64,000 nucleotides of DNA from Macrostomum hystrix (lineage: Eukaryota > Platyhelminthes > Macrostomidae): contig CATNEN010000003.1 of assembly GCA_950097015.1 (NCBI GenBank), positions 1,302,001 through 1,366,000 of the forward strand, given 5' to 3'. This document shows, one piece after another, positions 46,301-63,917 of the stretch. Position numbers and translations under genes: made by a program. The first letter of the stretch is position 1; each line of letters starts with the position of its first letter. A model generated the notes under the pieces. It was not told the origin of the DNA and did no database searches. It was given only the letters and a program-made list of their open reading frames with translations.

Positions 46301-47440
46301 TAAGTGCTTGGCGTAAGTATAGGCCAAAATGTGCCTTGGCGTAAGTGCTTGGCGTAAGTATAGGCCAAAATGTGCCTTGGCGTAAGTGCTTGGCGCAAAT
46401 ACATGGCATAAATCAAGTGGCGTAAATGTTAGCACAAATGAGATCATTCACGATCAAATGTATCACTATAGAACATAACACATTTGCGTTAATTAGGAGC
46501 AGCATTAAAACAAAGTTCATTAAAATATTGCAGTTCGTATAAATGAGATAGCAGAATATCTATTGTAGGATAGCAAAAGTTTTTTTAGCTTTAAGATGCT
46601 TACTTTGATACTTGATTCAGAATTTGCAACTTGTGAGGTTTTTAAACAGTTGCAACTTATGAATTTAATTAATCACCGATTAACATGATTTGTGAAGGAC
46701 CTTTTTTTGGGTGGCGTAAGTCAGAGGGACCTTTTTTTGGTTGGCGTAAGTCTGGCGTAAGTGCCAAAAATGTTGGATTTTTCTTCCGGCGTAAGTCCAG
46801 CATGATCCGGACTATGGCACACCGCCATCTTCTTGACCATGTTATAAGGTTAAGTGCCAGATCTCTAGCCACTGCCCTTTTAAGGAAGATTTGTATGCCA
46901 AAACATATTTCAAAGGAAAAATTCCTGTATACTGACACCTACCTGAGGATAGGCCCTAGGCATGCTTGAAGATTAAGAATTTCATTTTTTCCTAGGGGAG
47001 GTACACCACCCCACTCCCAAGAAAATTTTTGGCTATGCAATTGACTAGTAGCCACAGTAGTTTGAAAGAATATAGTTATTTGTTAAAGCCTCTTAAACGT
47101 CAGTATTTAGTAGGCCCTTTCAGTATTGAACTTCAGTATTTTAATACATTAATTAAACCTGCAATAGTGCAAAACTAAAGGATCGCCTATTATACTTTGA
47201 ACACGTATTTTACTAGTTGCAAAAAATATTTTAAACTGTAATAAAAGAGCACTACAGGAGAAAGAGGTTTACCATTAAAAACATTTTTGTACATGTATAG
47301 CTGAAGAAATAACAACAGGTCAAGAATTTACCTCGACTTGAAGACAGTATCATATCCGGGAATTCGGCATTAGTGGCAATTTGTGTAACCCAACCATTAT
47401 GGCCAGTCAGAGTACCTTTAAAAGTTAAGCGTTCAGTCAT
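43391..47440 (-). CDS. RACK1: RACK1, seven-WD40 ribosome-associated scaffold
   Basis: Exons 47440-47332, 44597-44185, 43834-43391 on the minus strand (phases 1, 0), 321 residues against 317 in human. Near-verbatim family blocks: [13 protein letters not shown] at the start, [97 protein letters not shown], then [24 protein letters not shown]1 binds the 40S ribosomal subunit near the mRNA exit and scaffolds PKC and other signalling proteins. The 3' UTR is tiny: AATAAA follows the TAA by about 15 nt. The 2.7-kb intron 1 holds a MITE. Intron 2 holds a SINE. I saw no snoRNA boxes clear enough to annotate. Confidence 0.97.
43880..44040 (-). mobile_element. SINE family 1, internally deleted, in RACK1 intron 2
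   Basis: Minus-strand head GGTGGGCAGAGCGGTCTAAC at ~44035, then directly the 3' body (CACCTGTCTGCGTGTGTGCG, GGCAGAATTGCCTCATCGATGG), ending in GATGTAGCGGTGCC. The central ~130 bp are missing. Confidence 0.75.
44600..46180. other. RACK1 intron 1, proximal part, no element recognised
   Basis: AT-rich intronic sequence (minus-strand intron 47331-44598). Microsatellite-like ATACA/ATATA words at 45820-45930. No conserved RNA identified. Confidence 0.35.
46189..46817. mobile_element. MITE with 8-10 bp target duplication, in RACK1 intron 1
   Basis: Terminal inverted repeats CCATAGTCCGGATCATG and CATGATCCGGACTATGG are perfect over 17 bp and continue imperfectly into TTACGCCGG. The flanks repeat CACACCGC (46181-46188, 46818-46825); the duplication can be read as up to 10 bp, so hAT-like or Mutator-like. 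The interior has 3-4 copies of a 41-bp unit (46255-46395) rich in GGCGTAAGT, plus two GGACCTTTTTTTGG repeats at ~46698 and ~46729. A diverged terminus (ACATGACCCAGACTATGG) occurs at ~50330. Confidence 0.85.
46818..47331. other. RACK1 intron 1, distal part, no element recognised
   Basis: AT-rich intron sequence adjacent to the exon-1 donor. Nothing recognised. Confidence 0.35.
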
Positions 47441-48188
47441 TCTAACTTAGTCGTGCTATAGACCTACTGCTTTCCAAAACAACAATAACCTTACTACTAG
47501 CAGCGAGCGAAACGCGTGAAATAGTCGATCGGATCAGCAGGGATTTAAAAAACAAGTGATTTTTCAGATTAAGAGCATAGTACGGTTTATGCGCTTTTAC
47601 GCTATAAAAATATAAATTATAAAATTTAAAAGTTGTCACATTAGCTAGATTTAGCATCTTTTTTTGCCAAACCATTTGTACTTTTGTTTTAATATCTTTA
47701 AGGAGTAAAGCAAATGCTTTTTTTATTAGAAGAATTGAAGTTACCTTTCTGGCATAGAGCAAAAGTTTTAATTCTTATATATAATAACAGATAGGCCTTA
47801 CATCAATAACATCAGTTGCATATAAATCGGGGGCATAAAGTTTTCAATTTTCTTGTAGCTGTTTTTTAATAAAATAGGGGGTCGCATCCACTTTTTTATA
47901 TTTCTCGGTGTTTTTTATTGTCTTTGAGTTTAAGGCTGTTTAAAATTAAAGTCAAAAGAACACTGTAAAGTCTCTATATAAAATTGTCCAGATGAGCCTG
48001 TAGCATACTTATTTGCTGATTGTTCAAGAGCTTCGTATTATATAATTTAGCCAATTAAAATATTTTTTCACTGTTTATTACTTCCTTTATTGGTTGTTAC
48101 ATGCTAATTTAAAACTGTTATTGACATTTATATTTTAGCAGCTTTTTTATTTTTTTATAGAGCTTGCTAGCTAGCAATAAATTAGATA
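47441..48188. other. Intergenic region between divergent RACK1 and PP2A-C genes
   Basis: The two genes are transcribed away from each other from this ~750-bp AT-rich spacer, so it should hold both promoters. On the plus strand TTTTTTATTTTTTTATAG ends near 48160, ~28 nt before the PP2A ATG, and is a strong acceptor-like site. No TATA consensus could be assigned with confidence. Confidence 0.4.
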
Positions 48189-53777
<5,589 letters not shown>

Positions 53778-53879
53778 TTAGTTTTGCACTTTTCTACTCT
53801 TCTATCTGCTTCTAATAACTAACTTTGTCAGTTTATTTTGAGTCTATTATTGTCTATGATGAACTGTGTGATTAAAACA

Positions 53880-54786
53880 TTATTCGAAAATAGTTATTCA
53901 ACTCACTAGAAACTATGAGTAGGAAGGTAAGCGTTTTATTACAATTTTTGTTGTTTTATTTTAATTAGAAATACTTTGTTGATGTGAAATTTGTTTTTTT
54001 TTCTACTAATCTTGCGTTGCTAACAGTCTTTTGCAATCATTTTCAGTTAGCTTATTTCCTACTGTTTGGGCAATAAATAGAGTTTAGTTCTGTTTATATT
54101 AACTTCGCTGTTAATTTTGGCACCCCGTGTGATTTTTAAATGCTTTATTTATTTATCTATATATATTGTACTCATTTTCATATTTGGTTAATTTTGGCTA
54201 GCTGTTATTCGTTTTTACAGATTAGTGATTTTTAGTGCCGTTTGTCCAGTTGCTATGGTAACTCTCTATTTTTAATACTTATTTGTGGGGAAATGTTTCT
54301 AGTTTTTAGTAGAAAACGTAGTATCTGGAAAAATCGGGTCGATATGGAGTGCGTTATTCTTAATAATACTGGTTGCTAAGGTAGACCATATCTTAAGTTG
54401 CTACAAAATACTTTGTAGTACTATACTAGTTTCCAAGCAATACTCTTAGCCCTTGTAAATATTAGACTGGTTGCTTAAAATATAACTGGCTTGATTATTT
54501 TGTGGGTCTAGTTTTTAGTAAAGAAACGTTTAACACTTTAATATTGTGTTTTTATTTTAATGTTCACAAAAAATTGTTAGCCATGGAAATGTATTTTGTT
54601 TTTTGTCATTTTTCACATATTGGTTTATTTTATTCAGCCTGTTGAATAGCTAACCCTATTAATGTGAATCCTGCGACTGTTGTAGCTCACAGTTGCTCAA
54701 GTAAGCATATTAAGGCCTTCCGAGTTTAATTTCGTTTCATTTTCTAGAATATGTTTAAAACACTGGAACACCCAATCCTATTTCTC
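53880..54786. other. Intergenic, 3' of PP2A-C, no feature seen
   Basis: AT-rich spacer running up to the 45-bp minisatellite. No coding potential. Confidence 0.4.
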
Positions 54787-57700
54787 TTAACACTTAAATT
54801 ATAGGCTTTGGAACACCTAGCCCCATTTCTCTGATGACTCAAATTATAGGCTTTGGAACACCCAATCCCATTTCTCTGATGACTCAAATTATAGGCTTTG
54901 GAACACCCAATCCCATTTCTCTGATGACTCAAATTATAGGCTTTGGAACAGCCAATCCCATTTCTCTGATGACTCAAATTATAGGCTTTGGAACACCGAG
55001 CCCCATTTCTCTGATGACTCAAATTATAGGCTTTGGAACAGCCAATCCCATTTCTCTTATGACTCAAATTATAGGCTTTGGAACACCGAGCCCCATTTCT
55101 CTGATGACTCAAATTATAGGCTTTGGAACACCCAATCCCATTTCTCTGATGACTCAAATTATAGGCTTTGGAACACCGAGCCCCATTTCTCTGATGACTC
55201 AAATTATAGGCTTTGGAACAGCCAATCCCATTTCTCTGATGACTCAAATTATAGGCTTTGGAACAGCCAATCCCATTTCTCTTATGACTCAAATTATAGG
55301 CTTTGGAACACCGAGCCCCATTTCTCTGATGACTCAAATTATAGGCTTTGGAACACCCAATCCCATTTCTCTAATGACTCAAATTATAGGCTTTGGAACA
55401 CCCAATCCCATTTCTCTGATGACTCAAATTATAGGCTTTGGAAAACCGAGCCCCATTTCTCTGATGACTCAAATTATAGGCTTTGGAACAGCCAATCCCA
55501 TTTCTCTGATGACTCAAATTATAGGCTTTGGAACAGCCAATCCCATTTCTCTTATGACTCAAATTATAGGCTTTGGAACACCGAGCCCCATTTCTCTGAT
55601 GACTCAAATTATAGGCTTTGGAACACCCAATCCCATTTCTCTGATGACTCAAATTATAGGCTTTGGAACACCGAGCCCCATTTCTCTGATGACTCAAATT
55701 ATAGGCTTTGGAACACCCAATCCCATTTCTCTGATGACTCAAATTATAGGCTTTGGAACACCCAATCCCATTTCTCTGATGACTCAAATTATAGGCTTTG
55801 GAACACCCAATCCCATTTCTCTGATGACTCAAATTATAGGCTTTGGAACACCTAGCCCCATTTCTCTGATGACTCAAATTATAGGCTTTGGAACAGCCAA
55901 TCCCATTTCTCTGATGACTCAAATTATAGGCTTTGGAACAGCCAATCCCATTTCTCTTATGACTCAAATTATAGACTTTGGAACAGCCAATCTCATTTCT
56001 CTGATGACTCAAATTATAGGCTTTGGAACACCCAGCCCCATTTCTCTTATGACTCAAATTATAGGCTTTGGAACAGCCAATCCCATTTCTCTGATGACTC
56101 AAATTATAGGCTTTGGAACACCTAGCCCCATTTCTCTGATGACTCAAATTATAGGCTTTGGAACACCCAATCCCATTTCTCTGATGACTCAAATTATAGG
56201 CTTTGGAACACCCAATCCCATTTCTCTGATGACTCAAATTATAGGCTTTGGAACACCTAGCCCCATTTCTCTGATGACTCAAATTATAGGCTTTGGAACA
56301 CCCAATCCCATTTCTCTGATGACTCAAATTATAGGCTTTGGAACACCCAATCCCATTTCTCTGATGACTCAAATTATAGGCTTTGGAACACCTAGCCCCA
56401 TTTCTCTGATGACTCAAATTATAGGCTTTGGAACACCCAGCCCCATTTCTCTGATGACTCAAATTATAGGCTTTGGAACACCCAATCCCATTTCTCTGAT
56501 GACTCAAATTATAGGCTTTGGAACACCCAATCCCATTTCTCTGATGACTCAAATTATAGGCTTTGGAACACCCAGCCCAATTTCTCTGATGACTCAAATT
56601 ATAGGCTTTGGAACACCCAATCCCATTTCTCTGATGACTCAAATTATAGGCTTTGGAACATCCAATCCCATTTCTCTGATGACTCAAATTATAGGCTTTG
56701 GAACACCCAATCCCATTTCTCTGATGACTCAAATTATAGGCTTTGGAACACCCAATCCCATTTCTCTGATGACTCAAATTATAGGCTTTGGAACACCCAA
56801 TCCCATTTCTCTGATGACTCAAATTATAGGCTTTGGAACACCCAATCCCATTTCTCTGATGACTCAAATTATAGGCTTTGGAACACCCAATCCCATTTCT
56901 CTGATGACTCAAATTATAGGCTTTGGAACATCCAATCCCATTTCTCTGATGACTCAAATTATAGGCTTTGGAACACCCAGCCCCATTTCTCTGATGACTC
57001 AAATTATAGGCTTTGGAACACCCAATCCCATTTCTCTGATGACTCAAATTATAGGCTTTGGAACACCTAGCCCCATTTCTCTGATGACTCAAATTATAGG
57101 CTTTGGAACACCCAATCCCATTTCTCTGATGACTCAAATTATAGGCTTTGGAACACCCAGCCCCATTTCTCTGATGACTCAAATTATAGGCTTTGGAACA
57201 CCTAGCCCCATTTCTCTGATGACTCAAATTATAGGCTTTGGAACACCTAGCCCCATTTCTCTGATGACTCAAATTATAGGCTTTGGAACACCTAGCCCCA
57301 TTTCTCTGATGACTCAAATTATAGGCTTTGGAACACCTAGCCCCATTTCTCTGATGACTCAAATTATAGGCTTTGGAACACCTAGCCCCATTTCTCTGAT
57401 GACTCAAATTATAGGCTTTGGAACACCGAGCCCCATTTCTCTGATGACTCAAATTATAGGCTTTGGAACAGCCAATCCCATTTCTCTTAACACTTAAATT
57501 ATAGGCTTTGGAACACCTAGCCCCATTTCTCTGATGACTCAAATTATAGGCTTTGGAACACCCAATCCCATTTCTCTGATGACTCAAATTATAGGCTTTG
57601 GAACACCCAATCCCATTTCTCTTATGACTCAAATTATAGGCTTTGGAACACCCAATCCCATTTCTCTGATGACTCAAATTATAGGCTTTGGAACACCCAA

Positions 57701-59850
57701 TCCCATTTCTCTGATGACTCAAATTATAGGCTTTGGAACACCCAATCCCATTTCTCTGATGACTCAAATTATAGGCTTTGGAACAGCCAATCCCATTTCT
57801 CTGATGACTCAAATTATAGGCTTTGGAACACCGAGCCCCATTTCTCTGATGACTCAAATTATAGGCTTTGGAACAGCCAATCCCATTTCTCTTATGACTC
57901 AAATTATAGGCTTTGGAACACCGAGCCCCATTTCTCTGATGACTCAAATTATAGGCTTTGGAACACCCAATCCCATTTCTCTGATGACTCAAATTATAGG
58001 CTTTGGAACACCGAGCCCCATTTCTCTGATGACTCAAATTATAGGCTTTCGAACAGCCAATCCCATTTCTCTGATGACTCAAATTATAGGCTTTGGAACA
58101 GCCAATCCCATTTCTCTTATGACTCAAATTATAGGCTTTGGAACACCGAGCCCCATTTCTCTGATGACTCAAATTATAGGCTTTGGAACACCCAATCCCA
58201 TTTCTCTAATGACTCAAATTATAGGCTTTGGAACACCCAATCCCATTTCTCTGATGACTCAAATTATAGGCTTTGGAACACCGAGCCCCATTTCTCTGAT
58301 GACTCAAATTATAGGCTTTGGAACAGCCAATCCCATTTCTCTGATGACTCAAATTATAGGCTTTGGAACAGCCAATCCCATTTCTCTTATGACTCAAATT
58401 ATAGGCTTTGGAACACCGAGCCCCATTTCTCTGATGACTCAAATTATAGGCTTTGGAACATCCAATCCCATTTCTCTGATGACTCAAATTATAGGCTTTG
58501 GAACACCCAGCCCCATTTCTCTGATGACTCAAATTATAGGCTTTGGAACACCCAGCCCCATTTCTCTGATGACTCAAATTATAGGCTTTGGAACACCCAA
58601 TCCCATTTCTCTGATGACTCAAATTATAGGCTTTGGAACACCTAGCCCCATTTCTCTGATGACTCAAATTATAGGCTTTGGAACACCCAATCCCATTTCT
58701 CTGATGACTCAAATCAAAGCATTATAGGCTTTGGAACACCCAGCCCAATTTCTCTGATGACTCAAATTATAGGCTTTGGAACACCCAATCCCATTTCTCT
58801 GATGACTCAAATTATAGGCTTTGGAACATCCAATCCCATTTCTCTGATGACTCAAATTATAGGCTTTGGAACACCCAGCCCCATTTCTCTGATGACTCAA
58901 ATTATAGGCTTTGGAACACCCAATCCCATTTCTCTGATGACTCAAATTATAGGCTTTGGAACACCTAGCCCCATTTCTCTGATGACTCAAATTATAGGCT
59001 TTGGAACACCTAGCCCCATTTCTCTGATGACTCAAATTATAGGCTTTGGAACACCTAGCCCCATTTCTCTGATGACTCAAATTATAGGCTTTGGAACACC
59101 GAGCCCCATTTCTCTGATGACTCAAATTATAGGCTTTGGAACAGCCAATCCCATTTCTCTTAACACTTAAATTATAGGCTTTGGAACACCTAGCCCCATT
59201 TCTCTGATGACTCAAATTATAGGCTTTGGAACACCCAATCCCATTTCTCTGATGACTCAAATTATAGGCTTTGGAACACCCAATCCCATTTCTCTTATGA
59301 CTCAAATTATAGGCTTTGGAACACCCAATCCCATTTCTCTGATGACTCAAATTATAGGCTTTGGAACACCCAATCCCATTTCTCTGATGACTCAAATTAT
59401 AGGCTTTGGAACACCCAATCCCATTTCTCTGATGACTCAAATTATAGGCTTTGGAACACCTAGCCCCATTTCTCTGATGACTCAAATTATAGGCTTTGGA
59501 ACACCCAGCCCCATTTCTCTGATGACTCAAATTATAGGCTTTGGAACACCCAATCCCATTTCTCTGATGACTCAAATTATAGGCTTTGGAACACCCAATC
59601 CCATTTCTCTTATGACTCAAATTATAGGCTTTGGAACACCCAATCCCATTTCTCTGATGACTCAAATTATAGGCTTTGGAACACCCAATCCCATTTCTCT
59701 GATGACTCAAATTATAGGCTTTGGAACACCCAATCCCATTTCTCTGATGACTCAAATTATAGGCTTTGGAACAGCCAATCCCATTTCTCTGATGACTCAA
59801 ATTATAGGCTTTGGAACAGCCAATCCCATTTCTCTGATGACTCAAATTAT
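54787..59850. repeat. 5-kb minisatellite, 45-bp unit
   Basis: About 112 copies of a 45-bp unit: CTGATGACTCAAATTATAGG, then CTTTGGAACA, then a variable CCCAATCCC/CCTAGCCCC/CCGAGCCCC/GCCAATCCC block and ATTTCT. Because 45 is a multiple of three, both strands stay open for hundreds of codons (repeat peptides MTQIIGFGTPNPISL and SHQRNGIGCSKAYNL). There is no start context, splice context or composition suggesting a real gene. A rare variant TTAACACTTAAAT occurs at ~54787, ~57486 and ~59159 and marks larger duplicated blocks. CAAAGCAT interrupts one unit at ~58714. Confidence 0.97.
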
Positions 59851-59990
59851 TGTCAACGACAGAACGCGATTAGGAGTTGTGAGTGCAAGTATAATATTTT
59901 TTTCAATTGATTTGCTTTCAGTGTTGGGGCTATAGCACTCGGTAAAGACAAATTAGTCATTAAAAAAGTTATTCGAAGTCAGCACCGGTC

Positions 59991-61306
59991 ATGGAACCTG
60001 CCGAAATAGAATTTCTGGCTGAAAATGAACTAGTGGAAATTGTGCCTAATTTCACTCACGGCCCAATGCACCTTCTGTGCGGCACCTTTGGTCCGTTTGA
60101 ACCGGCTGTGGAAATGCAGGTTCGTCACTTTTTATTTGATTTTTAACGCTTTTTTACACCTGTTAGATTGACTAATTTGCACAGCTAATTCTCGAATTTT
60201 TAAGTGGGATCTAGCACAATGTCTAATTAAAAATAAAGCAATTATCTCACCTGTTCAACCAGACCAACTACTGATATCAGCAGTCAAATCTAATAATATT
60301 GCAGCAGACAGCTGAGCAATTATCTCACCTGTTCACCCAGACCAGTTACTGATATCAGCAGTCAAATCTAATAATATTGCAGCAGACAGCTGAGCAATTA
60401 TCATTTGTTCACCCAGACCAGTTACTGATATCAGCAGTCAAATCTAATAATATTGCAGCAGACAGCTGAGCAATTATCTCACCTGTTCACCCAGACCAAT
60501 TACTGATATCAGCAGTCAAACCTAATAATATTGCAGCAGACAGCTGAGCAATTATCTCACCTGTTCACCCAGACCAGTTACTGATATCAGCAGTCAAATC
60601 TAATAATATTGCAGCAGACAGCTGAGCAATTATCTCACCTGTTCACCCAGACCAGTTACTGATATCAGCAGTCAAATCTAATAATATTGCAGCAGACAGC
60701 TGAGCAATTATCTCACCTGTTCACCCGGACACGTTGCTAATTACTTATCTCACCTCGCCCGGCTCTCAAGCAGATAATTACTTGTTATCACCTTTCTCCT
60801 CTCCCGCCCACTGCTGAAAGGTGCCCCTGTGGCTGGCCTTGGCCCTGCGCACCAAGCAGCGCTGCCGCATATCGCCGCCTCACTGGCTCGCCGTGGAGTT
60901 CCTAACCGAGTTGAAAGAGCGCGAAGAGGCCGAGCAGCTGTTCACACCTGTGCCCAGTCCGCACTATCGCGAGGTGGCTTCGCTGCTGCTGCAGAACGCA
61001 GCCGAAGATCTGCCGCAGTCGGAGCGAGTACGCTGCCTGGTCAAGGACATCTGGGACCTGCGCATGAGCAAGCTCCGCAAGAGCTTTCACCTGTTTCTGC
61101 GCAGCGATGTCGCTTCGGCTAGGCTGACTCATCTGACACGAATGGAGATTTGCACAATGCGCACCTTTCTTACTAAGTCGCTGGATCAGGTGTTTAAATT
61201 GCGTCACTCGGCTAGTACAGTGCCGGCCCTGGCCAATGAACAACTCGCGGCTAGTAATGCCAGAACTAGGCGGGGTGCCGCCTCAGCCTCTGCCAGGTCT
61301 CAGTAA
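59991..61306 (+). CDS. GINS2: GINS complex subunit PSF2
   Basis: Exons 59991-60119 and 60821-61306 (phase 0), 204 residues against 185 in human. The start EIEFLAENELVEIVPNF, then the FGPF turn, VPLWLALALRTKQRCRI, then F-T-P-V-P-S-P-H-Y, LVKDIWDLRMSKLR, and MEICTMRTFLTKSLDQVFKL follow the PSF2 family block by block. The extra ~20 C-terminal residues are Ala/Arg/Ser-rich and lack similarity. PSF2 with SLD5, PSF1 and PSF3 forms GINS, part of the CMG replicative helicase. TTGATTTGCTTTCAG ends ~70 nt before the ATG, an acceptor-like site with only minisatellite upstream. AATAAA is at ~61955, beyond a 30-bp minisatellite. Confidence 0.95.
60236..60735. repeat. Minisatellite, 78-bp unit, in GINS2 intron
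   Basis: Six copies of a 78-bp unit (GCAATTATCTCACCTGTTCA, then CCCAGACCAGTTACTGATAT, then CAGCAGTCAAATCTAATAAT, ending GCAGCAGACAGCTGA). One copy lacks CTCACC. Confidence 0.93.
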
Positions 61307-61407
61307 TGAGAGACAGAGTCGATCCTGAACTCAAAATCCTGCTCAAATCTGCATTGACTGTACCATTAATAATGGCATTTCGGTTTGCGATTTGGGTTTA
61401 AGGCACC

Positions 61408-61795
61408 TTCCTCAGATCCTCAGTTTGACAGCCACCCTTTGCTTTGATCCTCATTTTGACAGCTACCCTGCCTCAGATCCTCAGTTTGACAGCCACCCTG
61501 CCTCAGATCCTCAGTTTGACAGCCACCCTGCCTCAGATCCTCAGTTTGACAGCCACCCTGCCTCAGATCCTCAGTTTGACAGCCACCCTGCCTCAGATCC
61601 TCAGTTTGACAGCCACCCTGCCTCAGATCCTCATTTTGACAGCCACACTGCCTCAGATCCTCAGTTTGACAGCCACCCTGCCTCAGATCCTCAGTTTGAC
61701 ATCCATGCTTCCCAAATCCTCAGTTTGACATCCACGCTTCCCAAATCCTCAGTTTGACATCCACGCTTCCCAAATCCTCAGTTTGACAGCCATCC
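61408..61795. repeat. Minisatellite, 30-bp unit, GINS2 3' region
   Basis: About 12 copies of CCTCAGATCCTCAGTTTGAC followed by AGCCACCCTG, with CTTCCCAAATCC variants in the last three. It lies between the GINS2 stop and its likely AATAAA, so it may be transcribed as 3' UTR. Confidence 0.92.
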
Positions 61796-61959
61796 ATATT
61801 AGGTTCGTGTATTTGCGAGTTAATATATAGTAATTATATATACTTTTATGGATTACTATAGTGTATAGTTGTTCATTTGTTTGGTGCTTTTTTGTATTTC
61901 CATGTATAAATATTCAAAGTTTAAAAAGGTTTACTTAGCAAGTGACTTGTTTAAATAAA

Positions 61960-63505
61960 AATATGCATTTCGCAGTCTGCTTTTTTGTCTATTTTTGAGT
62001 TCATTTATACTCGTAAGTACAATTTTTAGAAATTGATTTGATGAATTGATTCTTTTTTAATATAAAATACCAAATATCCCCTGCTTTTTGCAATCCCCTC
62101 GGCTGATCAGCTCAGTTTTAGACTGAGACTGGGATGACAGTATCTCTACGAAGACTCGATACTCGAAGCAAGTATGAATACTGCTCTTTCTGCAGTAAAA
62201 ATACTTTGTATTTTTGTCTAACACATGAGCATAGCTACCTGAGATTTTAAGTGTCGTGTTAATTAAATCGCTGCTATATGCGATTGCTTTTCAGCTTGAG
62301 GCCATTGAGAACATCTTACAATTAAAAATCCACATAGCGTTTAAGATATATAAGACAGCAAGCAATTTAATCCTTAGCGGAAAAATCTAGCTATTAAAGT
62401 TGCTTGCTTTTCATAGTCTATGGCCTGAAACGGGGTCTATGGAGCAATGTGAGAATCTGCAGGCGTGCTATTAATGCTTTCCACAGAAGGAAGCCTTCGA
62501 CTATTCACCCATTGACTATACGCACCAGTATATTTCTGCTCGATTCGCCTTAACATAATGTGGTTTTACCAAAGACTAAGTCATTCCTTGCACACTGTAA
62601 AATGGGTTCCCACACGCTAAATCAAATAAGAATGCCACGGAGTCCCTATAGGACGAGAGGTTTTTGCATAGCGTGTCCTGATACACTTTCAAAAAGTGAA
62701 AGCCTTTGTCGTGAATGTTTTACTGATTGAACTGGCCGCAAATCATGTGTTACAAACGTGTAAACGGTCTGACTTTGAGCATCAATCTGGACGACTTTTA
62801 TAGTAGTGATGAAGTCATCGTACCCTGATAACAGATGAACCTGAGTACAGTCTGAGGTAGCTCAGGCTGTGTCGATGGGACGTTACAGCTCACAGCCAGA
62901 GAGTGAACATGCAGCTGGTTCTTCTAGAGGGCCTTCCAGCACCTGGCCCACGCTGGGACACAATGGCACAGTTGAACATGTCCACATACAGTCTGCGTGT
63001 CCTGCACTGAGTCCCTGGGTCATTAACTGCTACTAATCACAAGCCATTTTGATGTATTCTGGAAAGAAAAAAACGTTTCCTAAATTTTATAATGATTTCC
63101 ATAATATACTGTCTTTCTTAGTGGCATATGCACAGGTTGTCAATTTCAATCCAACCTTCCGGACATGCTATACCAATGAGAATTGACATTGCACATCTGT
63201 CGAGTTATGAACAATTTTTTCACATTGTACAGTTTGAAGCCACATATCTTGTGTCGATTCTGTCCAAGTAACCAAGATAAAACAAGTGCTACCGACCATC
63301 GCTCAATTCGAAAGCACAAGGCAGCCTTCGTATATAACGAAGTTCAGTCTTAACAGATTAGCATCTTGTGGCCTACCATCAACAACCTGCAATTTAGACA
63401 GTGATTTAGTCCAAAACTATGTTGAAATTACAGATGCATGTTAATTCGACAAATTAACTTTCATAACACGCAGTGTTAAATTGGACTTTGATAAAACACT
63501 TCAAA
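61960..63505. other. Intergenic, no gene recognised
   Basis: Mixed-composition unique sequence. Neither strand has an open frame of useful length or a recognisable terminal repeat. Confidence 0.4.
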
Positions 63506-63879
63506 ATGCAACACATAGGGCACACATGGCCGATGGTGCAGATGCTGGTGCTGTTATTGGTGATTCTGGATGAAATCAACTGCACAATGGACTGCGCGCA
63601 TGCAACCCGGCCAGGTGAGTTAATAGTCGAACTCGAGCAGTTGCTCCTGTGAATGATACGTAACACCGTGATTTTGCGTTGCAGTTTCAGCTCAGCTTGC
63701 CTGGCTCACCAGGGCAGACATTGTGCGCACCTGGCAGCCGGACGGTGACTGCCAGCGGTGGCAGAATGGCCGGTCGGAGACAAACCGATTCCCAGCTGCT
63801 GTGCGGTCCGGGCCTCGGTGGCTTGTGATGCAGCTGAGGCAGCCGATGGTGCTGGATCGGGTGAGCGTGCGAGGCTGGG
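63506..63879 (+). CDS. Paralogue of the discoidin-Ig receptor, first two exons (truncated by window end)
   Basis: Exon 1, 63506-63614, encodes a signal peptide (MQHIGHTWPMVQMLVLLLVI and following) ending in phase 1. Exon 2, 63685-63879, encodes the opening of the discoidin-like domain (DIVRTWQPDGDCQRWQN, then RWLVMQLRQPMVLDRVSVRG) and ends at the same GTGAGTGACG donor as exon 2 of the gene at 22.1-26.0 kb. Phases are identical (1, 1). From ACATTGTGC to the donor the two genes differ at only about four bases, while exon 1 and the start of exon 2 are unrelated at the DNA level. The rest of the gene lies beyond the window. Confidence 0.8.
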
Positions 63880-63917
63880 GTGAGTGACGCTGACCTTCAT
63901 TTGTTCTCATGACCGAT

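Noticed and set aside
54744-59860. CRISPR-like regular repeat array
   Set aside because: Units are contiguous with no unique spacers, in a eukaryotic genome. These are minisatellites.
54834-59935. Long open frames on both strands of the 45-bp array
   Set aside because: A stop-free unit with a length divisible by three leaves all copies open. Composition and lack of flanking gene signals argue against coding.
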